Source of the DNA: an uncultured Paraglaciecola sp.
GTDB taxonomy: Bacteria; Pseudomonadota; Gammaproteobacteria; Enterobacterales; Alteromonadaceae
Direction of reading: 5' to 3'
Assembly: GCF_937123705.1 (NCBI RefSeq)
Contig: NZ_CAKZKO010000004.1
Coordinates: forward strand, 1-64,000
DNA length: 64,000 nt
Shown here: positions 34,512 through 44,022 of the stretch, piece after piece
How the letters are laid out: the number at the start of each line of letters is the position of its first letter
Position numbering within the stretch: position 1 is the stretch's first letter
Notes under the pieces: model-generated
Seen by the model: only the letters and a program-made list of their open reading frames with translations
Told to the model about the DNA's origin: nothing
Databases searched by the model: none
Translations under genes and position numbers: made by a program

Positions 34512-35183
34512 GTGGGTTTTATAGTGAATAAATTTGTACGTCTTACACTAGGGCAAACTTTTTGGTTAAAAATGGTGCTACATGTTGCGGCCTTGTCGCT
34601 GTTGTCATTAACCTTTTATCAAGCTTACAGTGATCAACTCGGCGCAGATCCAGTGGAAGCACTATTACATTTCACAGGCATTGGCGCATTTAACCTATTA
34701 CTGCTGTCATTACTTATTTCCCCTCTTGCTAAATATTTACGCCTAGGTCAGTTACTTACGCTTAGAAGACCCGTTGGCCTGTACGCGTTTGCATACGGGC
34801 TTTGCCATGTCACAAGTTACATTATGTTTGAGTTACAATTTGAATGGTCTCTTATATTTTCAGAAGTCGTCAAACGCCCGTATATCACTGTTGGCTTTAG
34901 CGCATTACTTATTTTAACTCTGCTGGCCACTACGTCTACGAAAGCCATACAAAGACGTATGGGGAAAACCTGGCAAAAAACCCACAACTGGGTGTATGTG
35001 GCGAGTTTACTGGTAGCTTTACACTATCTCTGGTCAGTAAAATCGGATTTGATTCAGCCAATAATTTACGCTGTAGTGCTACTGACTTTGTTAGCTACCC
35101 GAAAGGATAAGTTTCTAAAACCATTCAGATCTGCGTTAAATAGGCGAAATAAAAGACAACAAAACAAAAAAAAGCTTGCATGA
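34512..35183 (+). CDS. msrQ: Heme-binding membrane subunit of the MsrPQ system
   Basis: 223 residues, GTG start directly abutting the msrP stop (a second GTG at 34524 is possible). Six hydrophobic helices, with the heme-binding His pattern in YGLCHVTSYI and KTHNWVYVASLLVALHYLWSV. It passes electrons from the quinone pool to MsrP. The end is Lys/Arg-rich. Confidence 0.96.
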   Translation: MGFIVNKFVRLTLGQTFWLKMVLHVAALSLLSLTFYQAYSDQLGADPVEALLHFTGIGAFNLLLLSLLISPLAKYLRLGQLLTLRRPVGLYAFAYGLCHVTSYIMFELQFEWSLIFSEVVKRPYITVGFSALLILTLLATTSTKAIQRRMGKTWQKTHNWVYVASLLVALHYLWSVKSDLIQPIIYAVVLLTLLATRKDKFLKPFRSALNRRNKRQQNKKKLA

Positions 35184-35188
35184 TGTTT

Positions 35189-35233
35189 TATACAGTACTA
35201 CTGTATATCCAACCACTGTATATAACATCACTA
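35189..35233. promoter_or_regulatory. LexA-like palindrome and two imperfect SOS boxes
   Basis: A perfect 9-bp palindrome, TATACAGTA-C-TACTGTATA (35189-35207), sits upstream of the SulA-like gene. Two overlapping sites, at 35199-35218 and 35214-35233, each match about 14 of 20 positions of the gammaproteobacterial LexA box but their second halves are poor. Together with the gene type, SOS control is likely but not certain. Confidence 0.45.
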
Positions 35234-35246
35234 CTGAGAAATCATC

Positions 35247-35624
35247 ATGGCAAGTTTACATGCATTTACCCATAGCTCTACTCCACTCGCCACCATGCAA
35301 GTGCCTGCAGACAACAGGCATAACGGCAATATTAATGTTAGCCATGCCAACAAATGGACCTTCTTAGTGGCCAATCATATTCGCTTTACCGACAAGTCAG
35401 CTTATTGCATTCGCTTAACTAAGCCTAAACAAAGCGATTTATCACTATGGCTTGAAAAAATTGTGACTGCAGGTCAATGTGCAAACCTGTTTGTTGAACA
35501 TTTGTCTTTGGACGAAATAAGCTTTAAGCGTTTAAAACAACTATGTATCGACTTCAATGTGGCACTGGTTAACTTAATGCCTCAAAATGAGCAAAAAGAC
35601 AATGTCGTAAAAGGTCCTTGGTAG
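35247..35624 (+). CDS. SulA-like cell division inhibitor (putative)
   Basis: 125 residues, shorter than E. coli SulA (169). The spacing of hydrophobic and acidic blocks resembles SulA: CIRLTKPKQSDLSLWLEK for QLWLTPQ--LSREWVQ, then NLFVEHLSLDEISFKRLKQLC and VALVNLMPQ for the C-terminal VVIGWLADDLTEEE to GFIMRP part. SulA blocks FtsZ polymerisation during SOS. Upstream palindromes support this. It follows msrQ after about 60 bases but the sites suggest its own promoter. Confidence 0.55.
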   Translation: MASLHAFTHSSTPLATMQVPADNRHNGNINVSHANKWTFLVANHIRFTDKSAYCIRLTKPKQSDLSLWLEKIVTAGQCANLFVEHLSLDEISFKRLKQLCIDFNVALVNLMPQNEQKDNVVKGPW

Positions 35625-35722
35625 ATATTTAAGTTAAGATACAGCTATTGTTGGCTATTGACTAAGCTCAGTGTCATCGCCTAGGCTTGCCAATCTTATA
35701 ATTTTATTTTTAGATTTTGGTA

Positions 35723-36196
35723 ATGACTATTAAAAACTGTTTTTGTGGTAGCGGGCTCACATTTGAACAATGTTGCCAAGGGCTTATTAATGGCGAAGTG
35801 GCTGCCAAAAATGCCGAAGCGCTTATGCGTTCGCGCTTTTCCGCTTATGTGATAAAAAATTATCAGTACATCTTACTAACCTACGCATCAACCCAGCGTG
35901 CTCAGCTCACTGTAAGCGAACTAGCCAATAGCAGTCTGGATACTCACTGGTTATCTTTACAAGTTCTTGCACATCATGTTCAAAAAAGTACTGCCCAAGT
36001 TGAATTTAAAGCTTTCTATCAAGTAGACAATGGTTATTTTGTGATGCACGAACTGTCAGATTTTGTTTTTGAGGCGGGAAAGTGGTTGTATACCAGCGGA
36101 GTAATTCAAAATGGCTCTGGAAAATTTTTCCCAGAACGAAATAGTCAGTGTTTATGCGCTAGCGGCAAAAAATTTAAAAAGTGTTGTGGCGCTTAG
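35723..36196 (+). CDS. ychJ: YchJ-family SEC-C zinc-binding protein
   Basis: 157 residues from the ATG at 35723. SEC-C motifs at both ends: CFCGSGLTFEQCC and CLCASGKKFKKCC, each binding one zinc; between them a YchJ/UPF0225 domain (AEALMRSRFSAYV, THWLSLQVL, VEFKAFYQ, HELSDF). The fold is NTF2-like in known structures; function unknown. Confidence 0.92.
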   Translation: MTIKNCFCGSGLTFEQCCQGLINGEVAAKNAEALMRSRFSAYVIKNYQYILLTYASTQRAQLTVSELANSSLDTHWLSLQVLAHHVQKSTAQVEFKAFYQVDNGYFVMHELSDFVFEAGKWLYTSGVIQNGSGKFFPERNSQCLCASGKKFKKCCGA

Positions 36197-36247
36197 TATC
36201 TTTAACAAACTCAGAACTGAGATCAACGCCCTTTTTTTAAATTATTA

Positions 36248-37027
36248 TCAACTTCTTTTACCTTCAACCAAATCAAACAGCGCATAAAAATTTTCAGTGG
36301 TCACCCTCGCTAATTCCTCAACACTTACTCCTTTTAAATTGGCAATAAACTCCCCTACTTCCCGAACAAATCCTGGTTGGTTGGGTTTACCTCTGTAAGG
36401 AACAGGCGCTAACCAAGGTGAGTCGGTTTCAATCAGGAGTTTGTCTAGTGGGATTTTTTTGACGACTTCTTGTAGTTCAGTGGCGGTCTTAAAAGTGACT
36501 ATGCCTGATATGGAAATATACATACCCAGTTCTATCGCTGCTTGCGCCATTTCCCAGTTTTCAGTAAAACAATGTAATACACCTTGGGTTGACTCGCTTT
36601 TGTGCTGCTTGAGCAAAGCAATTGTATCTTCACGCGCATCTCGGGTATGAATGATCAGGGGCTTGTTTAGCTTATTGGCGACTTTAATGTGGTCAACAAA
36701 GGAAGTGAGCTGTACGGCCTTAGTGTCTGCGCTGTAAAAATAATCCAAGCCGGTTTCACCTATGGCCACCACCTCTTCTCTATCAGCCATTTCAAGGAGC
36801 TCATCAAAACTACAGGCATCTTCTTGATGTAATGGGTGTACACCACAAGAGACCGATACATCGTTAAAGCCTTTCACGGCGTCTAACATCACAGGGAAGT
36901 CTTTGACAGATACAGAGACACATAAAAAGTGCTCTACACCTCTATTTCTTGCAAAATTGAGTACTTCTGACAGTTCTTCTGGGGTTTTATCTAATCGGTC
37001 TAAGTGGCAGTGAGAATCAACAAACAC
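36248..37027 (-). CDS. TatD-family metal-dependent deoxyribonuclease
   Basis: 259 residues. Metal-binding residues in FVDSHCHLDRLD, GETGLDYFY, IHTRDA and HCFTENW, ending with ETDSPWLAP. This is the YcfH-type paralogue normally found after holB. The common pilZ gene between holB and this gene is absent here; the gap to holB is 35 bases. Confidence 0.95.
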   Translation of the reverse strand: MFVDSHCHLDRLDKTPEELSEVLNFARNRGVEHFLCVSVSVKDFPVMLDAVKGFNDVSVSCGVHPLHQEDACSFDELLEMADREEVVAIGETGLDYFYSADTKAVQLTSFVDHIKVANKLNKPLIIHTRDAREDTIALLKQHKSESTQGVLHCFTENWEMAQAAIELGMYISISGIVTFKTATELQEVVKKIPLDKLLIETDSPWLAPVPYRGKPNQPGFVREVGEFIANLKGVSVEELARVTTENFYALFDLVEGKRS

Positions 37028-37062
37028 GTAATTTTTCCATTATAATAAGGGGTTTAAAAGGG

Positions 37063-37950
37063 TTATGCGGTTTTAGCTTCTGCTAATTGAGTTAATAACG
37101 AGGTTAAGACTAAGGTTTTATTTACACCTGGGTTGCGCAACTGCTTAACCACCTTAATCGCCTGTTGGTTTAGTTGCCACTGGGCGTCTGATATTTGTTG
37201 CTGGCTTTGCTGCCTAGCCCAGTATTGGGTCCATTTGAGCATTTTATCTGCATTCTCTTGCCAGTCGCTTGCCAATTGCATCGCATGGGTTTCACCCTTT
37301 AATAAAGCCTGTATGCCTTGGCTGAAAATTTCATAGGTAAAGCTCTGCTCCTCTTGTAATTCTGCCAACAGGGCCAGTGGCCTTGCGCTAAATAGCTGGG
37401 CCAAATTAATATCAATTTCATCTGCATATTGGGTGTTAATCCATGCAAGAGTGGTGTCTAAAGTAGGTAATGGCAAGGCGACCTTTTCACACCTACTTTT
37501 GATTGTTGCTAAGATGCGCTCAGGCTTGTCGGTAGTCAGCAATAAAAAGGTATTCGCGGTAGGCTCTTCTAGGGTTTTAAGTAGTGCGTTGGCACTTGAT
37601 TCGGTCATGGTGTGGGCTGCAGCAATAATCAATACTTTTGTACCCGATAAATGAGCAGAGCCGTTCAAGATCTTTATAGCGTCGCGTATCTGATCTACAC
37701 CAATCTGCTTATCAGACTCTATAATATGCAGATCAGGATGGGTTGATGCGGAGTTTAACAAACAAGACTGGCAATGACCGCAAGCCTTATCTTCTTGCTT
37801 TTGGTTACATAAAAGTAACTGCGCTAACTGCAATGCAAAACTTGATTTACCTAGTCCAGAAGGACCTTGAATAAGCAGCGCATGATGCAGTTTTGCATTG
37901 GTTATCCGCTTACTTAAATGTTTAAAAGAAGACGTTAGCCAAGGATACAT
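37063..37950 (-). CDS. holB: DNA polymerase III delta' subunit
   Basis: 295 residues. AAA+ fold with P-loop GPSGLGKSSFA, the zinc module CGHCQSC plus an upstream Cys, and SRC in IKSRCEKV for the arginine finger. Clamp-loader component. The start abuts the stop of tmk one base away, as in many gammaproteobacteria. Confidence 0.95.
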   Translation of the reverse strand: MYPWLTSSFKHLSKRITNAKLHHALLIQGPSGLGKSSFALQLAQLLLCNQKQEDKACGHCQSCLLNSASTHPDLHIIESDKQIGVDQIRDAIKILNGSAHLSGTKVLIIAAAHTMTESSANALLKTLEEPTANTFLLLTTDKPERILATIKSRCEKVALPLPTLDTTLAWINTQYADEIDINLAQLFSARPLALLAELQEEQSFTYEIFSQGIQALLKGETHAMQLASDWQENADKMLKWTQYWARQQSQQQISDAQWQLNQQAIKVVKQLRNPGVNKTLVLTSLLTQLAEAKTA

Positions 37951-38580
37951 TTATCGCTCCAAATATTGTTGAATTGCCCGTTCAATATCTTTATGCACCG
38001 CTTCGATACTTTGCATAGTGTTGATCAGGATACAATTTGTATCTTGCTGAGCTAAGTCTAGGTATCGCTGGCGGGTTCTTTCGAAGAAACTCAAATCTTC
38101 TTGTTCGATTCTATCAAGTTCGCCTCGACCTTTTGCACGCTTTAGGCCTTCTTTGGGTTCAACATCCAAGTACAAGGTAAGATCAGGTTTAAATTCTTTT
38201 AGTGTAATAGCCCTTAAACTTTCAATCATATGTTGATCAATCTGACGACCGCCCCCTTGATAAGCTTGGGAAGACATATCGTGCCTGTCTCCTAGTACCC
38301 AATGTCCTTTATCTAAGTTAGGCAGGATCACGTTTTGCACTAATTGCGCTCTTGCGGCATACATTAATAACAGTTCGGCTTCGACTGTGACATTTTCAAT
38401 ATTCCAGTCATGTTTAACGATATCCCTAATAGCTTCTGCCATAGGCGTTCCGCCAGGCTCTCTAGTTTGTACCACAGTATGGCCTGAGGCAGAGATTGCC
38501 TTAGAGATAATAGCTACGGCGGAGCTTTTCCCTGCACCTTCTAAGCCTTCAATAACAATAAATTTGCCCGATGTTTGCAA
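37951..38580 (-). CDS. tmk: Thymidylate kinase
   Basis: 209 residues. P-loop EGLEGAGKSSA, DRHDMSSQAYQGGGR for the DRY/H element, TREPGGTP for substrate binding. Phosphorylates dTMP to dTDP. Lies between mltG and holB in one run. Confidence 0.97.
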   Translation of the reverse strand: MQTSGKFIVIEGLEGAGKSSAVAIISKAISASGHTVVQTREPGGTPMAEAIRDIVKHDWNIENVTVEAELLLMYAARAQLVQNVILPNLDKGHWVLGDRHDMSSQAYQGGGRQIDQHMIESLRAITLKEFKPDLTLYLDVEPKEGLKRAKGRGELDRIEQEDLSFFERTRQRYLDLAQQDTNCILINTMQSIEAVHKDIERAIQQYLER

Positions 38581-38591
38581 CGAATACTCTC

Positions 38592-39587
38592 TTATTTTTT
38601 TAATTGATACTTACGCACAGCAGAATTGTGCTGTTGCAAAGTGACTGAAAACTGGTGACTTCCATCTCCTTTTGACACGAAATACAATTCATCAGTGGTC
38701 ATTGGGTTAAAAGCAGCGTCAATAGCAGCCTTACTTGGCATAGCTATTGGTGTAGGCGGCAATCCTTTAATTACATAAGTATTGTAGGGAGTGGCAGTCT
38801 TTAGATCTTTTCGCCTAATATTGCCATCAAATCTATCGCCCATTCCATAAATAACCGTTGGATCGGTCTGTAGACGCATCTTTAAATTGAGTCGATTAAC
38901 AAAAACACCTGATATCCGAGGGCGCTCACTGGCTACTCCCGTTTCTTTTTCTATTATGGAGGCCATAGTTAAACCTTCATAGGCAGATTGATAAGGCAAA
39001 TTGAGTGCTCGATTACTCCATGCAGTATTCAAATATTGTTGCATACTTAAATGGGCACGTTTAACCAACTCAATAGCCTTGGTTTGTGCCACAAAATGAT
39101 AAGTATCGGGTAAAAGAAATCCCTCAATCGACTGATGCGGTAATAATCTGGATATCTCCTCGAGCTTCTGCTGAAAGTCATTGCTAAACACAATCTGAGG
39201 ATGAGCTTTCAGCACCAACAACCATTCACGCCAGTTGAGTCCTTCAACCAAACTAATTGAAAACTGCATTTCTTTACCACTTGAAAACAATTCTAGTAAG
39301 TCTAAGGCACTCATAGAGGGCAATAATTCATAGGTGCCCACCTTAACATTGGCCAGCTCTGGTTCGAGTTTCAGTCTAATTTTAAGGCCAAGATTATCGC
39401 TAATTATTCCTTGCTTCTTTAAACGATTAAGTAATCCTTTAGCAGACGCTCCAGACTTAACTGTATAGCTCGTTGCCTTAGAAAGATTAAGCGGTTGATG
39501 CACTTTTTTGTCTAGATAGAACAGTACCGCAATAAAAAGCAAACCTAAAATCAAACCAATAATAGATAACCACTTTACAACTTTCAT
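38592..39587 (-). CDS. mltG: Endolytic murein transglycosylase
   Basis: 331 residues. One N-terminal transmembrane helix (about 8-26), LysM-like and YceG domain with SIIEKETGVASERP (catalytic Glu), FVNRLNLKMRLQTDPTVIYG and TPYNTYVIKGLPPTPIAMP. Cuts nascent glycan strands. The start codon overlaps the end of pabC by one base. Confidence 0.96.
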   Translation of the reverse strand: MKVVKWLSIIGLILGLLFIAVLFYLDKKVHQPLNLSKATSYTVKSGASAKGLLNRLKKQGIISDNLGLKIRLKLEPELANVKVGTYELLPSMSALDLLELFSSGKEMQFSISLVEGLNWREWLLVLKAHPQIVFSNDFQQKLEEISRLLPHQSIEGFLLPDTYHFVAQTKAIELVKRAHLSMQQYLNTAWSNRALNLPYQSAYEGLTMASIIEKETGVASERPRISGVFVNRLNLKMRLQTDPTVIYGMGDRFDGNIRRKDLKTATPYNTYVIKGLPPTPIAMPSKAAIDAAFNPMTTDELYFVSKGDGSHQFSVTLQQHNSAVRKYQLKK

Positions 39588-40429
39588 TAGACTTTTATCG
39601 CCTTGAGTTTAATGGCTTGATGAACATGTTGCTGTAGTTGCGTGCAGTGCTTGATGGGATAACTCACTCGTTTTTGAATCATATGATCAAATACACTAGT
39701 GATGGGTACTAATTTCATCAAGGCATTGCACACAAAAATCTCTTGGGCACTAAACAAAGTATGAATACCCTGCTTAACAATCAGCACTTCTTGCCCAATT
39801 TGTTGCATAACATCCAAAACAAGGTTACGCATAACCCCTTCAACACCCGCACCGCTAAGATCTGCGGTATACCATACATCTTTGTTGTACCAAAATAGGT
39901 TCCCCATTGAGGACTCAACGACTTGTTGTCGAGTATCACACACAATCGCATCATCAAATGGCGTTTTTGCCAGCGCTTGTTTAATCAAAACTTGCTCTAA
40001 TCGATTCAAATGTTTGATCCCAGCTAATAGTGGCTGCAAAGCGAGTTCGATAGGGCTAGTTGTGACACTGATACCCTTTCTTTGCCAATCCGAGTAATGG
40101 GTAGGCAAAGGGTGATGGGTTATGATGAATCGTGGGTTGACTGCTCCTTCAGGATGATACCCTCTGCCACCCGAGCCTCGGGTTATCATAACTTTTACGA
40201 CAATTTCGTTACTAGATTTTATAGAGTCAAGAATACAATCTTTTAATTTAGACCACTTATCAAATTCTATAAACAGCCTACGGCAGGCCCACTTTAGGCG
40301 TTCAATATGAGCTTCAAAAAGCTCTAAATGTCCGTTTCTAAACGCCATAGTTGTAAAGCAACCGTCACCATATTGAAAGGCTCGGTCTGCAATATCGATA
40401 TTTTGTTGCTGACTACCGTTTACAATCAT
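39587..40429 (-). CDS. pabC: Aminodeoxychorismate lyase
   Basis: 280 residues, PLP fold-type IV. PLP-binding Lys in GIKHLNRLEQVL, early DRAFQYGDGCFTT for the DGxFxT-like block, and VVESSMGNLFW. Releases pyruvate from aminodeoxychorismate to give p-aminobenzoate for folate. Confidence 0.94.
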   Translation of the reverse strand: MIVNGSQQQNIDIADRAFQYGDGCFTTMAFRNGHLELFEAHIERLKWACRRLFIEFDKWSKLKDCILDSIKSSNEIVVKVMITRGSGGRGYHPEGAVNPRFIITHHPLPTHYSDWQRKGISVTTSPIELALQPLLAGIKHLNRLEQVLIKQALAKTPFDDAIVCDTRQQVVESSMGNLFWYNKDVWYTADLSGAGVEGVMRNLVLDVMQQIGQEVLIVKQGIHTLFSAQEIFVCNALMKLVPITSVFDHMIQKRVSYPIKHCTQLQQHVHQAIKLKAIKV

Positions 40430-40488
40430 TTATTCTTGGGTTGAGAGGGATAATAGAGCTTCAATCATACTCAAATGCTAAAATTTGC

Positions 40489-41727
40489 CTAGTGTTTTTT
40501 AAACAACAACGCACCATTAGTGCCACCAAAACCAAATGAATTACATAAGGCGTATTCCAACTTAGCTGGTCTGGCGGTATGAGCAACAAAATCGAGATCA
40601 CAACCTTCGCTAGGGTTATCCAAATTAATGGTAGGAGGTGCGATTTGGTCACGTAACGCCAGGATCGTAAAAATAGCCTCTACTGAACCAGCCGCTCCGA
40701 GTAAGTGCCCTATCATCGATTTAGTTGAACTCACCAATAGCTTGTCAGCATGATCAGCAAAGACTTGTTTAATCGCTGCGACTTCGGCCAAATCTCCGGC
40801 TGATGTAGAGGTACCATGGGCATTAATATAACCAATTTTTGTTGGGCTAACCTTAGCGTCGTTGATGGCATTTTTCATAGCAGCGGCGGCACCTTCCCCA
40901 TCAATTGGGGGCGATGTCATGTGGTAGGCATCACCACTCATACCAAAACCAACGAGTTCTGCATAAATAGTGGCACCACGGGCAATAGCTGAATCATAGT
41001 CTTCCAACATGATGACCCCTGCGCCCTCTCCCATAACAAATCCATCTCTGTCTTTATCCCAAGGACGACTGGCAGTAGTTGGATTTTCGTTAAGGGTTGA
41101 TAAAGCCCGAGCGGCCGAAAAGCCCCCTATACCCAAAGCACAGACTGTAGACTCAGCGCCACCTGCTATCATGGCATCGGCGTCACCGTAAGCTATGGTC
41201 CGGGCTGCAATACCAATATTATGCACCCCTGTGGTACAAGCGGTGACTACGTTGATATTTGGGCCTTTGATACCTTCGAATATCGAGAAAAAACCAGACA
41301 CCATATTAGTAATAGTGGCAGGTACAAAAAACGGGGATATTTTACGAGGACCAAATTCAATCAACTTTCGATGATTTTCTTCAATCAAGCCTAAGCCACC
41401 AATTCCAGAGCCAATAGCGACACCAATTCGGCCTGCGTTTTCTGCCGTTACCTTAAAGCCAGAGTGTTCAAGCGCTTGTTTTCCAGCAGCTATACCAAGC
41501 TGAATAAACCGATCCATTTTCTTGGCTTCTTTTTTGGGAATATAGTGCTCAACGTCAAAATCTTTGACTTCACCAGCAAAACGAGTAGCAAAAGAATCAG
41601 TATCAAATGAAGTAATGGGAGCAATGCCGCTTTTTCCGGCAAGAATATTTTTCCAAGTAGAATCGACTGTATTGCCGTTAGGTGAAAACATGCCAAGGCC
41701 AGTCACAACTACGCGACGTTTAGACAC
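40489..41727 (-). CDS. fabF: Beta-ketoacyl-ACP synthase II
   Basis: 412 residues. Catalytic triad Cys in [13 protein letters not shown], His in [15 protein letters not shown], His in [12 protein letters not shown], and the C-terminal NSFGFGGTN. Elongates acyl-ACP. Separated from acpP by a terminator-like hairpin, so its level is probably set partly by read-through. Confidence 0.97.
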   Translation of the reverse strand: MSKRRVVVTGLGMFSPNGNTVDSTWKNILAGKSGIAPITSFDTDSFATRFAGEVKDFDVEHYIPKKEAKKMDRFIQLGIAAGKQALEHSGFKVTAENAGRIGVAIGSGIGGLGLIEENHRKLIEFGPRKISPFFVPATITNMVSGFFSIFEGIKGPNINVVTACTTGVHNIGIAARTIAYGDADAMIAGGAESTVCALGIGGFSAARALSTLNENPTTASRPWDKDRDGFVMGEGAGVIMLEDYDSAIARGATIYAELVGFGMSGDAYHMTSPPIDGEGAAAAMKNAINDAKVSPTKIGYINAHGTSTSAGDLAEVAAIKQVFADHADKLLVSSTKSMIGHLLGAAGSVEAIFTILALRDQIAPPTINLDNPSEGCDLDFVAHTARPAKLEYALCNSFGFGGTNGALLFKKH

Positions 41728-41765
41728 ATCGTCCTCCGACTATCTATAGAAAATGATTATTTGAG

Positions 41766-41790
41766 AAAAAAAACGGCCCAGAAAGGACCG
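41766..41790 (-). terminator. Hairpin with T-run between acpP and fabF (terminator or attenuator)
   Basis: Read on the minus strand: CGGTCC (41785-41790), loop TTTCT, GGGCCG (41774-41779), then eight T (41766-41773), with one G-U pair in the stem. It falls between acpP and fabF. It would allow high acpP expression and lower fabF expression, as known for acpP in other bacteria. Confidence 0.8.
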
Positions 41791-41799
41791 CTTTATATT

Positions 41800-42039
41800 T
41801 TACGCGTCTTTGTTAGCGTTGACGTAATCAATAGCAGACTGAACAGTTGTGATTTTTTCAGCTTCTTCGTCAGGAATTTCAGTATCGAACTCTTCTTCGA
41901 GCGCCATTACCAACTCAACAGTGTCTAATGAATCCGCACCTAAATCATCTACAAAAGAAGCTTCTGGTTTAACTTCATCTTCTTTAACACCAAGTTGTTC
42001 AACAACGATTTTTTTAACACGTTCTTCGATAGTACTCAT
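41800..42039 (-). CDS. acpP: Acyl carrier protein
   Basis: 79 residues, strongly acidic. Phosphopantetheine attachment Ser37 in [13 protein letters not shown]. Carries acyl chains in fatty-acid synthesis. Its start is preceded by AAAGGAAAACTAG. High expression is expected. Confidence 0.98.
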   Translation of the reverse strand: MSTIEERVKKIVVEQLGVKEDEVKPEASFVDDLGADSLDTVELVMALEEEFDTEIPDEEAEKITTVQSAIDYVNANKDA

Positions 42040-42198
42040 AATTCTAGTTTTCCTTTAAGTCGCTAGATATAAATTTTGCGAGTAGTGTATTGGGCTAAGT
42101 GCCCCCTTGCAAGCAAGAGATTCATCTTTCTTTCTGGTCTAACCACTCGCAGCTTAATAAATATTTATTCGTTTAGTAAAGCATCAATTACTGACACT

Positions 42199-42936
42199 TT
42201 ACCCCATATACATGCCTCCGTTAACATGTATTGTCTCTCCAGTGATATATGCAGCTTCATCACTGGCTAAAAATCCAACAGTTGCGGCAATTTCTTTAGG
42301 GTTGCCTAAACGGTTCGCTGGAATATCTTTAAATATACTTTCTTTTTGCTCATCGGTGAGTGATTTGGTCATATCTGTATCGATAAAACCCGGCGCTACA
42401 ACATTGACAGTAATGCCTCTTGAGGCAACTTCACGGGCCATGGATTTACTAAAACCTATTACGCCAGCCTTGGCAGCTGCATAATTGGCTTGTCCACCAT
42501 TGCCCGTAGAGCCGACCACTGAGCCTATATTAATAATCCGTCCTTTACGTTTTTTCATCATCCCCCTAAGTACCGCCTTAGACATTTTAAAGATAGAGGT
42601 TAAGTTAGTATCCATTATACTTTGCCATTCATCGTCTTTCATACGCATCAGCAAGTTATCACGAGTGATACCCGCATTATTGACAAGAATATCCACACCA
42701 CCATGTTTTTCAGTGATCTCGGTCAATAACCTTTGCATTGAATCGGGGCTTGAAACATCAAGTACTTTCCCTTCCCCGCTGCCTTGCAGATAGTCACTGA
42801 TCGCCTCAGCACCACTTTGGGATGTCGCAGTACCTATTACTGTTGCGCCGTCGGCAACCAAGCGCTCGGCTATTGCTTTGCCAATGCCTCTACTTGCGCC
42901 TGTCACTAGTGCGATACTGCCTTTTAAATTAGCCAT
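42199..42936 (-). CDS. fabG: 3-oxoacyl-ACP reductase
   Basis: 245 residues, short-chain dehydrogenase: cofactor motif TGASRGIGKAIA, NNAG, Ser in NIGSVVGSTGNGGQ, YAAAK catalytic Tyr/Lys, C-terminal AAYITGETIHVNGGM. NADPH-dependent reduction in fatty-acid elongation. Confidence 0.97.
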   Translation of the reverse strand: MANLKGSIALVTGASRGIGKAIAERLVADGATVIGTATSQSGAEAISDYLQGSGEGKVLDVSSPDSMQRLLTEITEKHGGVDILVNNAGITRDNLLMRMKDDEWQSIMDTNLTSIFKMSKAVLRGMMKKRKGRIINIGSVVGSTGNGGQANYAAAKAGVIGFSKSMAREVASRGITVNVVAPGFIDTDMTKSLTDEQKESIFKDIPANRLGNPKEIAATVGFLASDEAAYITGETIHVNGGMYMG

Positions 42937-42960
42937 ACATTCTCTTCTAAAAATAGTAAA

Positions 42961-43887
42961 TTAAATCAATGAATTAATTGATTCCACAGTGTTAATTGCG
43001 GTGCAACTTATACGCTTATCAATACGCTTGGTTAAACCAGTTAAAACTTTTGATGGTCCCACTTCTAATAACGAGTCGACTTCTAACTTGGCCAGTTTAG
43101 TGATGGTTTCTGTCCAGCGAACAGGGCTATATAACTGTTCGATTAAAGCCTGTTTTATCTCTTCTGGAACTGTGGGACTTGCAACATCAACATTATTAAT
43201 GACGGGGATTTTTGGTGTATGAATTGTTATCTCTTTTAGTAAACGTTCCAGTTGCTCCGCTGCAGGTTTCATTAATGCGCAATGAGAAGGAACACTCACA
43301 GCTAAAGGCAAAGCTCGTTTAGCCCCCTGTTCTATACAGAGCTCAGCGGCGACTTCAGCTGCACTTTTGTTTCCAGCAATAACTATTTGACCCGGTGAAT
43401 TAAAGTTGACGGCTGCGACTATTTCATTGGTACTTAACTGAGCTTGATTGCAACTCGACATTACTTTGTCATCATCTAGGCCAATGATGGCATACATCGC
43501 ACCAACACCTGCTGGTACTGCTTGTTGCATAAATTGTCCTCGTGCCTCTACCAATTTAATAGCATCAGCAAAATCTATAGCACCTGCACATACTAAAGCC
43601 GAGTACTCTCCTAAGCTATGGCCGGCCATATAGGCAGGTGCACTCACCCCCTTTTCAACTAGCAGGGTATAAATTGCATAACTAGCCGCGAGTAATGCTG
43701 GTTGAGTTATATGGGTTTGATTAAGCTTCTGCTCATCATTCTGAGTCACATCCCATAAATTGTAGCCTAAGACATTACTGGCCTGTTCAAAGGTGGTATG
43801 GATGCTTGTATTTTCGGCGGCTAAATCACTTAACATACCTAAGGTTTGGGAGCCCTGACCAGGAAAAACCCATGCTTGTTTACTCAT
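42961..43887 (-). CDS. fabD: Malonyl CoA-ACP transacylase
   Basis: 308 residues. FPGQGSQ N-terminus, nucleophile Ser in GHSLGEYSALVCAGA, and catalytic His in VPSHCALM. Loads malonyl groups onto ACP. The gap to plsX is only 135 bases, leaving no room for fabH, which is often found here. Confidence 0.96.
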   Translation of the reverse strand: MSKQAWVFPGQGSQTLGMLSDLAAENTSIHTTFEQASNVLGYNLWDVTQNDEQKLNQTHITQPALLAASYAIYTLLVEKGVSAPAYMAGHSLGEYSALVCAGAIDFADAIKLVEARGQFMQQAVPAGVGAMYAIIGLDDDKVMSSCNQAQLSTNEIVAAVNFNSPGQIVIAGNKSAAEVAAELCIEQGAKRALPLAVSVPSHCALMKPAAEQLERLLKEITIHTPKIPVINNVDVASPTVPEEIKQALIEQLYSPVRWTETITKLAKLEVDSLLEVGPSKVLTGLTKRIDKRISCTAINTVESINSLI

Positions 43888-44022
43888 ATTTGTTTCTCTA
43901 AAAATTTTATTTTTGTCATGTGTTTATGCTGCTGCGCAGTCAAAATGGCTAAAACTGTAGTTATTAATACCTTGTAAGACTCTAAAATAACTTTTGCAAT
44001 TATCTTAATTACAAAATGGATT

